This document shows positions 25,601-36,735 of a stretch of 64,000 bases of DNA, piece by piece (positions within the stretch are counted from its first letter, which is position 1; every line of letters begins with the position of its first letter). A model generated the notes under the pieces. It did no database searches, was not told the DNA's origin, and saw only the letters and a program-made list of their open reading frames with translations. Made by a program: the position numbers and the translations under genes. This DNA comes from Hansfordia pulvinata (lineage: Eukaryota; Ascomycota; Sordariomycetes; Xylariales), in assembly GCA_006538405.1 (NCBI GenBank), contig BJKQ01000002.1:2232001-2296000 (forward strand), in the 5' to 3' direction.

Positions 25601-27660
25601 CATGGAAGGGAGGATGTCCAACACCAGCCCGAGGAACGTAGGTATCTAGATATCTGCAGAGCACGGGAGTCATTGAACTTGGGCATCTGCAATGGATGAG
25701 AGTATCGATACTGAAACCCGTGGGTCGATACGTATGGCAGAACATTACCCATAAAAAGTATGAAAGCTTACTCAATCAAGCAAAACCTCCAGTCATTCAG
25801 ATCTCACTGCTTGGGTCAGTGGCTTTAAGTCTTAACAAAAGTCCTACCCTCGGGCGACTAGGTACTGTAGGTAAGCTGATAGAGGTTGATGTCTGGTCTC
25901 CATTCTACGCAATTGGGAAGGCAAAGTATCATCCGTTATTCACTTAGTACACTCGAACAAGTCAACGCCAGACCGCATTGCTTCCGCCATGTTTCCCAGC
26001 GCTGGGGGTCCGAGCGGCTACACGTGTATCGTATGTATGGCCTCTTGCGCCCATCAGTTCGTCCTCGCATGATACCTTGCGCAGAAAATTACATGTCAGG
26101 TAGCATACCTTGATTAAGTAGGTGCCTGAGGTACTTACATACCGACCAACTGAACTTACCTACATATGTACATGTACGAGTATGTTACGGGATATCGCTG
26201 GGTCGCCACCTCACCTACTCGTGCCAGAGTTGTACTCGTACCCATATGTGCATGAAATTTATCGTACCGTTGCTCACGTTCGAGTAAGAGTACTCGTACT
26301 TGTACCAGTTGATAGCAATATGTTGCCTTGTCATACGAATTAGGTACTCCTTACGGTCGTTAGACGACAAGATAGTTGCTAGAAATCCATGCTATCCAAA
26401 GGGATCCAAGAAGGACACCTCATCCGAGATGATGGCTCCCATCGCCCGTGTTCACAAGGGCTATTATTATTCTCCCACCGACAGATGCTATCTGGGAAGC
26501 CAGGTGGGACCGCTGTTCCAGACTCGTACTCCGTATATAACAAATGGATAGCGCGTCACAGCACCAGCCGTCCTGCAAGGGGATGCTCCTTGCAATGCGA
26601 TGCGCTGCGCTGCACGGTGCTGCGACGCAATGGCCCGATTTATAGACGTCCTCACCACCAAAGACCTGATTGTGGTCGGAGTCCACCGTACGCGCCATGT
26701 GGCACATCTCCATCCCACCTGCATTAGGGGGCCCCAAATGCCGGGGTCAGACACTCCAGTGCTGTGTCGAGAGTCCATAGGTACGACCAGACCAAGTAGG
26801 TACCTACTCGCACGATTACCTACAAACTGACAACAATCATTAGGTATGTAGTTAGGTAGGCAGGCAATGCACGAGCAACTGTAGGCCAACAGAGCTCCGG
26901 GGCCAGTCTTTGTGAATCACGATGGCTGTGGCACGCGATCAGCTGCTGACGGCTTCCACCCGGCACTGGCCAAGTGGTGAGGTGCCACATGTACTCGTAT
27001 GGAAGAGAGGTAGATGCAGGTCAAGCCGGGTCGGGCCAGGCCAGAGAAATCGCGGTGAACTGTGGATAGGCTGATCTTGCCACCACGAACTACCTGTATC
27101 GTAGACGCCGGCTTGTCACATCCCAGTCACCGGCCCGACCCACGCCGGCTTGCCCGAACCGGCCCCCAGCGTCGCCCCCTTCCTCACCTGCTTCCTAACA
27201 AGATTCACCCGCATTAGCCAGGACCTCGTCTGTGTGCCGCTATTTGCCACGTCAAGTCGAGTCACCCAGCCCCCACTCGCTGGATGATCTTTGTACATGT
27301 GCAAATGTCCGACAAGCAAGCTGTGCCGTCGTGGCCGTCTCACCAGGCCGTCCCCTTCGGCTGGGCCCGGCCGGGGCACTATGCGCATGATCCATCTGCC
27401 CCTTGCCATTCGCCCCAAAACCCCCGCCTCTTCCACTCTCATCACATATGCAACATGAAATACAGACTGTTAGCCCGCAAAAACAAAGGTTGACCAGATG
27501 TCATGAGAAACGAGTAAAGGCCCCTCCATGCTACGTCGCTACACGGATATGCAACCCTCCCAAGCTCGCTCCGCTTCGTCCAAACGCGTCGTTGCATCAT
27601 CTCATCATGCCCCGTCTCACATAGCTCGACCCTCCAGCGTTTGGCCCTCTCTTCACAGCT

Positions 27661-30266
27661 TTAAAGCCTTCCACTCTTGGCCTTGAAGATATCGACCTTG
27701 TCGTAGAACAGTATTTCTCTCAGGCGCAACCGCACCGGTGCCTTGCCGTCCAACCCCTGCCTTTGGGTTTCTGCGTCCGACTCGGCCTCGCTGGAGACAT
27801 TGGCGCCATCGTCATCCGCGTCAATGATATTGGAATGGTCGTCGCCATTGTTGTCTTCTTCTGACGAGGAGCTCGAATCATCGATCTCCGGCACAAACGT
27901 TGCCCCGTTGGCACTGACACCCGTCTCCGCATGGTTGTAGATCTCGTCGAGCATTACCCCCTCTTCGGTTATCTCATAACACCTGCCCTCGACTGCCACG
28001 AAGCATAGCTTAAGGTCCGGCCGAAGGCTGACGACGTCACCGGCATGTGCTGCTATTTGTACAGTATCGAAGTTGATGTGGTGCCGTTTGGCATGGTGTA
28101 TGTGTAGGGATCGCAGCTCGGTGATGCTGGGTAGCCTCTGAAGGAACGAGTGCTGCGACTCGGGTATTAGTGAAGGTGGACACGTTACAGATCATCTTGA
28201 CCCACTCACCCAGTCTCGCAGATCGATCGCGATGGAGAGCTCCCGGAGGTTCTTCATTTTACCGCTTGTCAGGTATGAGACCATGTCATTCGTCATCATC
28301 CAGGGACGAAAGGTACTAGGGCGATGCGGGTGCGTTTTGCATGAGCTGTCGATCATCAGCTTTTTGAGGCTCCGGCGATGCTTCTTGACAATGCCGTTGA
28401 AGAGCTTTTCGACGGGCATGGGTGTATCGCCTCCTTCATGCAGCAAAAAGAGAGTTTCGAGGCTGTTGGGCTCTAGGGTTTCCTTGACGAAGGTCACGAA
28501 ACTCTCGGATGTACAGTCTGTATAGAGATTCTTGAGGACGAGATGGAACTGCGGCGGGGTCCCGGGCGGTGATCCATATGGAGCCGGTGTCGGCTGGAAT
28601 TGTCGCCCCAGCGCCTGCCAGAAAGCTTGATTTCCTGGACACCCCAGGATGGTCAGGCTGGTCAGTATCGACCAGTCAAAGGCCTTGACGCAGAGCGAAA
28701 CATGCAGGTCGATTCTCTCGAGCTCCAGCGTGTCCAGCCTGAGTTTGCCAACAAGCCGTTTCCGACATCCCTGGGAGTTTTCGCGAGCTCCGGTGGCCTC
28801 GGAGCCGGCAGAGTCGGAACTTGGATCGGCATTCGGCTCTTCGACCGTCGCACCTGCATGGGAAGGGGCGGTGCTACTGGCGGTCCCCATTACTTGGTTT
28901 GCGGCTGTGGCAGACGCCGGGTTCCCGCCTGGAACAACGCCACCCTCCGGCGTCTTGGGCGGAACTGGGGTGCGGATATCGTAGACCCTACTGAGAGCTG
29001 CACCGAGAGGCCCCCCAAGTCTCTTGTCGCCCACTTGGCTTGCACCAGGCCATGACGCATCATGGTCCGTTTGCTGCAGATTGGGCTCATCTCCTGACTG
29101 TGTAAATGCGTCGTTATGATCTCGGGCTTTCTTGGACACCCCGAGGCGAAGTTCGCGTAAGCCATCGCGCGATCGCTCAATTAGTAGCGATATCTCGTCC
29201 AGGGTAATCGCAGCCTCAATGTCCAACACGGCGAGTCTCTTGAGCGGGGGAGCACGCTGAAGGTTGGGTATTCTTCCTCCAAGTCGCCAAATCCCGTTGT
29301 CGTCTGCTCGCCTTCGCTGGAGGCACCTGCGTCCTGTGGGATGCTGTGAATCGATTGGGCAGGGCTGGATGAGCTGGTCGACGATCCGTCTGACTCGGTA
29401 CAATCAGGGCACCGAATCCATACGTTTTGCAGCGTCGTTTCGCCTTCGGCGTGGTGATCCTGCGCTGAGGCAAGAGACATGAACACGTCAGAAAGGACGC
29501 CGGTCGGCATGTCCCAGACAAACGTTTCCAAGTTGACCATTCTGGCAACAGCCAAAGCAACAAGTGTGCCCAGCATCTTCCCGCCCTCCTTGGCAATCAT
29601 ATACTCTTGGAACCATTGCTTCTGGCCATTGCTGATCTCGAACTTCCTGGTGAACTTGGCGTATTGGTTGTCAATGACACGCCGAGGTGGGTTGGAAGCG
29701 GCATCCTTGGTGCCGCGGATCCATCTCGATCTCTGGGCAAATTTGCTGCCCAAGCACAACGTCGAAAGCCCGTATGTCAGAGCGTCGACCCTGCTGGAGT
29801 CCGCTGAAGCCGTTTGGGGCTGAACTGGCCAGATGATATCAAATTGAGCATATAACTTGGGAACGGCCAAGTTATAGAGAGTCGAATTCGCCAAAGCAAG
29901 GGCTGTCAGATCGTTGGCGTAGGTGAGCTGCGTTGGGAAGAGCGGTTCAGTACGGGTGGGTTGCCCTGGTCCCGAAGCGCGCCAGGTCGGGAACGCAGCG
30001 TGGATACGGACTAACCTCTTTCACAACGAGCCTCAAGACGTCGACGGGGAGATCGAGAAGCTGCAAGGGCCCTGTCTTCTTCTTGATGGCCTCCCACTCT
30101 GTTTCTTTCCCCGGAGGAGCTTGAATATGGTGGGACCGGGGGAGTTGCTTGTGCCGGGCGCAGCTGCGGGTGGGTCCGGTAGAGTCTCAGCAGTGCCCTG
30201 CTCTGGCTGGCTTTCAGAAGCACCGCCAATGTGCTGGCTGCAGTCTGGCTCTGCATCTTCCGCCAT
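27661..30266 (-). CDS. F-box domain protein (fungal LRR-like family), two apparent frameshifts
   Basis: This is a probable SCF adaptor. Exons are 30016-30266, 28210-29927 and 27661-28152, with GTTAGT and GTGAGT donors. The first exon ends in the F-box core LQLLDLPVDVLRLVVKE, followed across the intron by LTYANDLTALALANSTLYNLAVPKLYAQFD. Family-typical text includes MPTGVLSDVFMSLAS, EEYPTFSVLP and PPLKRLAVLDIEAAITLDE, then later LTSLTILGCPG, LYTDCTSESFVTFVKETLEPNSLETLF and KMKNLRELSIAIDLRDW. The reading frame is broken twice: near 30109-30112 (a G4 run on the coding strand) and at 29246-29250 (a C5 run). One extra base at each run restores a continuous protein. The start I chose (MAEDAEPDC, in a GCCATGG context) lies upstream of the first break. 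Either this is a decaying gene or the assembly has errors. Confidence 0.75.
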
Positions 30267-32272
30267 GGCGACCTGAACAGTCGGAACCCAATAGTGGACC
30301 CCCTGGGCCGCGCAGGTCTGGCTCAAGACGGATCTGCCAGCAGCAATGTGTCGTGAATAGTTGAGACCTCGGGCTTAACGTGCGACAACGCGAGAGGCAG
30401 CCGTCAGTCAAACGTGGCAGGTCAGACACGCAAGGTAGCGAGGCGCGGCCGGCCTTGCCTCTCTGCCCAACGGCAATGGACGAGAGGAGCCGACAGGTTG
30501 CTTCGGAATGGGTGCGAGACGGGTGCGGATTGGCGGTGCAAGCGGCCTTGTTAGGCTGGTACCATCGACGAATGGAGGCTGCGCAAGGCCAGTATGCCTG
30601 GAGGCGTGAATAGGTCGGCTCTGGGTCCGTGGCGACGGCCTGGTGCAAATAGGACGTTGAGGCGGTGGAGATCAGAACAGAGCAGACCCCGCCAAAAGCT
30701 CGGAAGGGGGATGTGACGAAGACGTGGATATACTCGTGGACCTGGAGTGGGAAAGCGGCGCTGGCACGTCAGGCTGAGTGGGTGTTGGTATTGGATCGGG
30801 TGGTTGCTGATGGCGGGGCGGGATAGGGCACGGAACGCGGGGGCAAGAACGCGGCGGCGCCTACCAGCATGGCCTTCCTGATGAGTGTTGTCCCTTCCAT
30901 GACAGGGGAGCCTCTCGTACATCAGGTAGGTAGGTAGGTATCCATTTGGTATGGTGTACCAAGCAGGGAGCTACATAGGTATGGGGTATCTACAGAGGCA
31001 GGTGTCTGCTGTATAGACCTGACCACCATCCATGATGACGGATGCGAGGTACTCGCACCGCTAAAGGCAGGCAATGGACGACATCCATGCACGGTGATTG
31101 CACTGCCCGTTGGTACCCTCGGCGGCAGCGGCCGACAGGGGCTTTATCCGTTGCACGCGTTCGGAGCCGCGCAGCTGGTGGGCAATGGAAAGGAATGAGG
31201 CCAATTTTTTGGAAACTTCCATGCCCCCAGAGATACCAACAGTACGAGTATCTGGTCCCTACCTACATCCATACTTACCTAGGTATGTTGCAATGGATGC
31301 CTGTCATGTACTTGATGTAAAGGACAAGAAGCCGACCCCCCATCTGGCTACGTCCGTCGGGCACTCACCTGATTCTCCAGTCTGGAATGCGCGGCGGCGT
31401 ATTGTAGGGGGTCCTATATCCTAAGGTGCAATAAGGAAAGGGTAGCGTGGGAGAAAGAGCTGAGTACCTACAGGTAGGCCCACGGATCGCCAACTTTATC
31501 AGATGCGATGCCCACGTACTGCGTCGACACGGGTATCCGTACGTAGGTACATAATGGCCAGATGTTGCCCGCGAACCGTGTGGCCTCGAGACCCCACACC
31601 GGCGCGTGCGAGTACGGCGGCTTACCTGTTACTTGGACGTGAGCCAGACGTGAAAGGTCGACCGGTCTGTGTCGCACACGCGGGAGACATTTGTCGAATA
31701 ATCACTCAAAATTACTCGGGCTTGTTTCAGGTCGGTGCAGAATGGGATACGACCACCAGGGACTGTCCACGTAGTTACGCGCAGAACCAGACCTATTATA
31801 TCTTACTTGTGGGTGGCTAAAGCGGGTAGCAGGTTGGCGAGGTAGTCAACGGCTCGCAACTGATGCTGAATAAGTCGGCGGAGTAGGGGGGCGCCCGGCC
31901 GATATAGCATGAGTCCCCTTATCACAAGATGCTACCTATGGACCCGTCTGTGTCCTGGACGACTCGCTAGAGGTCCCTCAGATATCTAGGTATCTTATCA
32001 CCTCACCTACATCCTTACCTGGGTGCCTTAGATACCTGTGTATTGTCAACCACTAATCGCGACTGGAGGTCAGATCACAGCTGAGAGAGCTTCGAGCATC
32101 AGGCAGTAGGTACATAGTCGTACGCAGCGGAGGTCACCACCCCTAAGGTACACACGTGCCTGCTTTCACGAAGCCCCGCTCTGCTTTGGGCCTCGGAGGC
32201 GCAGCGCGTCTCACGACGGTGGATTTTCTTAGGTGCCTAACCTGCTGGGTGCCCAGGTAGAGATAAGATTCT

Positions 32273-32286
32273 TACTCGTACGAGTA
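32273..32286. repeat. Perfect palindrome TACTCGTACGAGTA
   Basis: This is the alternative phase of the dispersed family: the same two half-sites joined at the other end. Confidence 0.9.
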
Positions 32287-32798
32287 CACCCGCGAGAAAT
32301 AATAGATGGATGTGCTGGGCTGGCCCGGAGATCATGCCGTGACACGGGCTGCGCGTGATCACCTGGCAGCGACCTTAGACCCCTTGAAAAAGGTACCTAA
32401 CGAATGGGGGTCACTGGACATGTGCGCTGCCCCGATCGCTGGCTGTTGGCGGCAACTCCCAAGGCGACGTTGCTGCCCTCCAGCTCGGACTGTGATGCGT
32501 CTCCAGCTCGCCCAGTGATGAAAACAACGATCATATTCGGCTACAAGTACATGTACCCAAGTTACAGTCAGTGTATTGATCCCGCGACTGATGAACACCA
32601 CGGTCAACCTTCAAAAGCGACAATTTCTTTGTCTAAGTAGCCTTCGCTTCCCCACTACGTGTACCTGACCACTCAACCTAAGTACATGTACTTCCCGCTA
32701 CACGCAGAGGGCCTCCGAAAGAGCTGCCTGTTCGCGAGACAGACAGGTACCTCAGGTAGCCACGCACGGGTGTTCTACAAGCAGGCAGTGCTTGCTTG

Positions 32799-32836
32799 CC
32801 CCCCCCCCCCCCCCCCAACCCCAACCCCAACCCCAA
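32799..32836. repeat. C18 run followed by four CCCCAA-type units
   Basis: A poly-C run passes directly into repeated CCCCAA. The unit resembles a TTGGGG telomere repeat on the other strand, but it is not the TTAGGG repeat of filamentous ascomycetes. It lies about 270 bases upstream of the PKR1 start. Confidence 0.85.
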
Positions 32837-33108
32837 CACGGCCGGGCAAGCGCGAGCCTCTCCAGTCCGGCCTCAGCGTCGCCTCGTCCTGGCGCTCCGA
32901 GCCGTAAACGCCATTCAGCCAGCCGCCCGACCCTTCTTTTCGCGCCACCCTCGACAGCGCCAGCTAGCTGCCTCCACCTTCATCCCGAACCAGCACTCGC
33001 GATTCAACCTCTCCGACCGGCCCACGACCTGCCCACCCGCGCGACGCATCGCAGCCTCCCCAAGCATCCAAATCGCACCCCTCGCCGACGTCTAAGCAGT
33101 CACCAGCC

Positions 33109-33603
33109 ATGGCAAGCTTCTTTGAGGACCTGTGGCAGTCCATCTTCACCGCGGGTCCGACCCCGACGCTGCTGCTCGCCACCAACGTCACTTTTGCCTG
33201 CCTGCAGCTTGTTCTGCTCGCCCTCCTCGTCGCCACCTACAGCATCCACTTCGTCATCCTCTCCTTCATATCCGCCGGCCTGTGGTGGTCCATCAACTGG
33301 TTCGCGTCCGAGCTCCAGGCTGTGCAGGCAGAGGAGGAGGCGAAGGAGAAGGAGAGGCAACAGCAAAGCGAGAGGGTGCGGGCGGCTCAACAGGGTACCG
33401 ACGACAGCGAGACCGAGGTGGAGGCGGGCGCGCCGGTGACCAAGATCACGCCGGCGGTCGGTAGCCAGGACGTCGAGGCGGTGGAACGCACAGGCACAGT
33501 CAAGCTTCGGCCAGACGCCGCGTCGTCAGGCACCAAATCGAGCGCCAGCACCGAGGACGAGTGGGAAAAGGTCTCGGGGAGTGAGCAGGAGAAGGATAAA
33601 TGA
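33109..33603 (+). CDS. PKR1: V-ATPase assembly factor Pkr1
   Basis: This is an ER membrane protein that, in yeast, acts with Vma12/Vma21/Vma22 in assembling the Vo sector of the vacuolar proton pump. It is a single exon of 164 residues with start MASFFEDLWQSIFTAGPTPTL. Two hydrophobic segments lie at about residues 20-44 (LLLATNVTFACLQLVLLALLVATY without breaks) and 46-62 (IHFVILSFISAGLWWSIN). They are followed by FASELQAVQAEEE and a long charged, disordered cytosolic tail. The SIHFVILSFISAGLWWSINWF block is the family hallmark. The tail is longer than I would expect from the yeast protein. Confidence 0.88.
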   Translation: MASFFEDLWQSIFTAGPTPTLLLATNVTFACLQLVLLALLVATYSIHFVILSFISAGLWWSINWFASELQAVQAEEEAKEKERQQQSERVRAAQQGTDDSETEVEAGAPVTKITPAVGSQDVEAVERTGTVKLRPDAASSGTKSSASTEDEWEKVSGSEQEKDK

Positions 33604-34404
33604 AGGGGATCTGGCGTGCCAGACCTCCAAAAACCGGGAGCGGGCTCACTTGACGAGGGCAGTGAAGGCAGCGCAGCGAATATCGATCTCGTTCTCCATT
33701 TACCCAGGCTGTTACATCTATCTACTTACCCATACCCCTGGTGGCCGCGTTCTTGATTTCTAGTGTTCTATACCCAGCGCCCGGGCAAAGGCCAGTCCGG
33801 ATCGAATAGACAGTTTCGCCCAGAGCCCGTGACATCTTCGCGTCTCCAAAGTGAACACTCCGCCTCGGACGCGAGCTCATGACGGTCTGTGGGGTTGGAT
33901 GAGTGCAGTCTAAACAGGGGACTGCCACAGAGCATGTAGTCAACTGCTACGCACACATGATTGTAGGGCTCCCGCTTTTTGACGCACCCTGCGCGGCTCC
34001 AATCATCCTGGACGCTGAAAGACCAGACGCAGCGCTCTGGACGAGTAGAAGAGTGCCATGCCAAAAGTTGAACTCACACTCCGAACGCCGTACGGTGCTT
34101 CTACCGCATTAACCTAAAATGGCTAGATCCCTTACAGCTTCCCACAGCGCCAGGTACCGTACGCAGCAGCCAGCTCCAGCTTGCAACGGTTGCGCGCCCG
34201 TGGGCCGCACGCCGGTACCTCGTTCCCCACGTCCACCTCCGCGAGGTCGAGGTCACAACCACCACGGGGTGAGGCTCCACCGCTCAAGCAGACCTATGAA
34301 CAAAACAGCGTTGTAGCGACAGCCTCGTCCCGATAGCCATACCTAACAGCCGCCCCTCCTCCCAACACCAAGCACGGCAACCCCGACAACCCACAGCCGT
34401 CAAG
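33604..34404. other. PKR1-SMD1 intergenic region
   Basis: Eight hundred bases between two genes on the same strand hold the PKR1 3' end and the SMD1 promoter. The sequence just before SMD1 is C-rich. No gene is seen. Confidence 0.5.
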
Positions 34405-35092
34405 ATGAAGCTCGTCAGGTACGCGCATCCCTTTCAGCATTCCATTCGCCAGATCTGTGACGGGAGACAAGTGGTGCACTCCCCTCCGTGGCGTGACCGC
34501 CCTTGGCTCCAGTCTGACGACATTCCCTGTGGCCGCAAGATCACCCTGCTAACCCCAAGGCTGCCGCAGATTCCTCATGAAATGTGCCAACGAGACGGTG
34601 ACGATCGAGTTGAAGACCGGTACGCCCCATCCTCTTGACCCTTCACACCATGCTCAACTTCCCTGTCCCCGCCCCCGCCCCCGCCACATGTGAAGACCTG
34701 CGCAGCTGCCTCCTACTTAGCCGCCGTGTCCTATCTCTTCCGCAGTAGGTACTGGAACTGAACAAAATCTCCCATCGCTCCCAGGCACCATCGTCCACGG
34801 CACCATCACGTCCGTATCACCGCAGATGAACACGGCCCTGCGGACGGTCAAGATGACGGTCAAGGGCCAGGACCCCATCTCTCTTGACACGATGAACATC
34901 CGCGGCTCCACCATCCGCTACTTCATCCTGCCCGACTCCCTCCCCCTCGACACCTTGCTCATCGACGACTCGGTCAAGCCCAAGAACAAGGCCCGGAAGG
35001 AGGTCGCCGACCGCGGCGCGCGCGGCGGCGGACGCGGCGGTCCCCGGGGCCGTGGTGGGCGCGGTCGCGGCCGCGGCAGGGGCAGGCCGTAG
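34405..35092 (+). CDS. SMD1: Small nuclear ribonucleoprotein Sm D1
   Basis: This is a core spliceosomal Sm protein that forms the heptameric ring on U1, U2, U4 and U5 snRNAs. I read join(34405..34418, 34570..34619, 34785..35092), 123 residues. Exon 1 is only 14 bases (MKLVR split). Exon 2 gives [17 protein letters not shown], covering Sm motif 1, and exon 3 begins [19 protein letters not shown]. Motif 2 is visible as [19 protein letters not shown]. The C-terminus is a Gly-Arg-rich tail ([19 protein letters not shown]), the usual site of arginine methylation and SMN-type binding. Donors are GTACGC at both introns. Its size matches the family. Confidence 0.93.
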
Positions 35093-35697
35093 AGAGAGAG
35101 CGGCCTTTTCAGAGAGAAGACGAGGGGACGGACTGGACTACTTGCCCGGTCCTCTCCCACCCCCCGCAAGCCACACACCGACGGGCTGAAGAACAGCAGC
35201 TGGAGAAGGATCGGCCGGTCAGAGTCGGAGACAGACCTGGATGGTCACATCTCTCTAGATTCTCTCGTCTCCTTTCTGCTGGGAATCGGGGCTTGTCCAG
35301 GGCAGGAGAGATGGCACTAGACAAGAAAGAGGGAGAAAAAAGGGAATGGAAAAGAAGCAACGGCGCCTCAGCGCCCTTCACGCAACTGTCTGCTTCTGGC
35401 CACGTAATGCTGTGGCCATACGCTCGCGCCATAGGAAAGGACAGAGGCGGCTTCCACAGCTTGTTGATGATATATTTGGCCGTTACGAAAAAAAGGTCTC
35501 ACTCCATCCACCACGATCAAGAAATATAAAGCTCAGTGCGGCTGTTGTCGCTGCTTCTTCTGCTCGCTCACTGCCCCCTTTGTATAAGCCAAAACCAGTC
35601 GCACTTCTGAGGTCTCCGGCATCCAACGGCACTTGCCTTGGTGGAAGACCGCGGGGCTTTCCGTGAATCAACCCAACCCCTGTTCTAGCACCATCCA
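35093..35697. other. Convergent 3' region (SMD1 / MTQ2)
   Basis: Six hundred bases between two convergent genes hold both 3' ends. No coding sequence is supported. Confidence 0.5.
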
Positions 35698-36735
35698 TCA
35701 GGGTCCGGCGTCTTCCTCGTCGGCCCTCCATATCCGGACGATCTGGAGTTTCTCCCACCCGGCCGTCTTGCCGCTGGAACCCACCGTTTCAGCGAGCCAG
35801 CGAGTTTCCTCCCTGCCCTTGTCCTCCTTCGAGAGAAAGTAGTCGCCGCGGCGCACGGCAGCCTTGACCTCCTCGGGCCGGTTCTGCGCGCAGAGCAGGA
35901 CATAGGCGACTCCACGGGCCGCCAGGACGCGCGGCAGCTGCGACAGCAGGCGCACCGTCGTCTCCATGCCGTCGGCGCCGCCCGCGTACGAAAGCGCCAG
36001 CAGGTACGAGTCGCCATCCCACGTGGTCGGTGTGCTAACGTCGAGCTCGGGGGCTGCCACCGTGGTCCGCTGTGCAGTCTCCCTTGACGGCGGCCTCGAG
36101 TCTTGATAACCCTCACCGCCCGGCTTCTGTTGACCTGCCCCATGACTGCCGACTTCGGGACGTTGCGGCATCTCGGGCGTCGGCACGTACGGCGGGTTGA
36201 AGATGAGGACGTCGACGGAGCCGTCGCGCAACGGCGCCGTGAGGTCGCCCTGCGCGGCACCCAGGAACAGGCTTGTGGCTGTGGCCTCTGCGCTGCTTTC
36301 TTCTCCTCCTCCGCCGCCCTGCCCTTTGTTCTCGAGGCGACAGGCCCGCCTCACCGTCTCCCGCGTAGCGGCGCACGCATGCCCATTGACGTCGACGGCA
36401 GAGGCGAGCACGCCGCCGGCGCGGGTGCCGAAGATGTGGGCGGCGTTGGCGGCCGCGAAGGCGACGACGACGCCGGACCCGGGGCCGACCTCGAGCACCA
36501 GCGGCGCGGCCCGCTGTGGTTTGTGGTGCTTAGGGTTTTGGTCGCCTGCCTGCGCCCCCTCGCTGCTGTTCGCGCCGCTGTCGGCGTCGCCATCTCCAGT
36601 GTCGTCGCCGAAGCGCGCCGTCAGGAAGGCCCTCTCGCTATCAGACGACAGCGTGTCGAGGAACAGAAAGGAGTCCTCGGCGGGCTCGTAAATCCGCTCG
36701 TATGAGACGTGCGATGTGTCGGGTGTCGGCAGCAT
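35698..36735 (-). CDS. MTQ2: eRF1 glutamine methyltransferase Mtq2 (HemK2/N6AMT1 family)
   Basis: This is the catalytic subunit that, with Trm112, methylates the GGQ glutamine of release factor eRF1. It is a single exon of 345 residues with start MLPTPDTSHVSYERIYEPAEDSFLFLDTL, the family's N-terminal substrate-pocket block. The SAM-binding motif is LVLEVGPGSGVVV (about 79-91), an acidic loop follows at SAVDVNGHACAATR, and the catalytic NPPY motif is at 180-183 in LIFNPPYVPTPEMP. The domain ends with RGVAYVLLCAQNRPEEV. It is longer than typical members (about 220-260 residues) because of low-complexity inserts at about 44-75, 136-153 and 190-225. Upstream sequence to 37312 has one palindrome half-site pair at 36864. 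Confidence 0.9.
   Translation of the reverse strand: MLPTPDTSHVSYERIYEPAEDSFLFLDTLSSDSERAFLTARFGDDTGDGDADSGANSSEGAQAGDQNPKHHKPQRAAPLVLEVGPGSGVVVAFAAANAAHIFGTRAGGVLASAVDVNGHACAATRETVRRACRLENKGQGGGGGEESSAEATATSLFLGAAQGDLTAPLRDGSVDVLIFNPPYVPTPEMPQRPEVGSHGAGQQKPGGEGYQDSRPPSRETAQRTTVAAPELDVSTPTTWDGDSYLLALSYAGGADGMETTVRLLSQLPRVLAARGVAYVLLCAQNRPEEVKAAVRRGDYFLSKEDKGREETRWLAETVGSSGKTAGWEKLQIVRIWRADEEDAGP

Larger units (their letters stand above)
23679..27660. other. Intergenic region of 4.0 kb between two F-box genes
   Basis: No supported gene is present. The stretch holds the promoter of the upstream F-box gene, a 15-base G run at 24490-24504, a TACGAGTACTCGTA-like site at 25286-25299, and a dense cluster of TACATGTA and CCTACATGTAGG palindromes at about 25494-25600 and 26110-26300. 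Confidence 0.5.
30267..33108. other. Intergenic region of 2.8 kb
   Basis: This lies between the start of the F-box gene and PKR1, which diverge from it. No gene is supported. It contains palindrome members (perfect TACTCGTACGAGTA at 32273-32286) and, just before PKR1, an 18-base C run followed by CCCCAA repeats. Confidence 0.5.
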
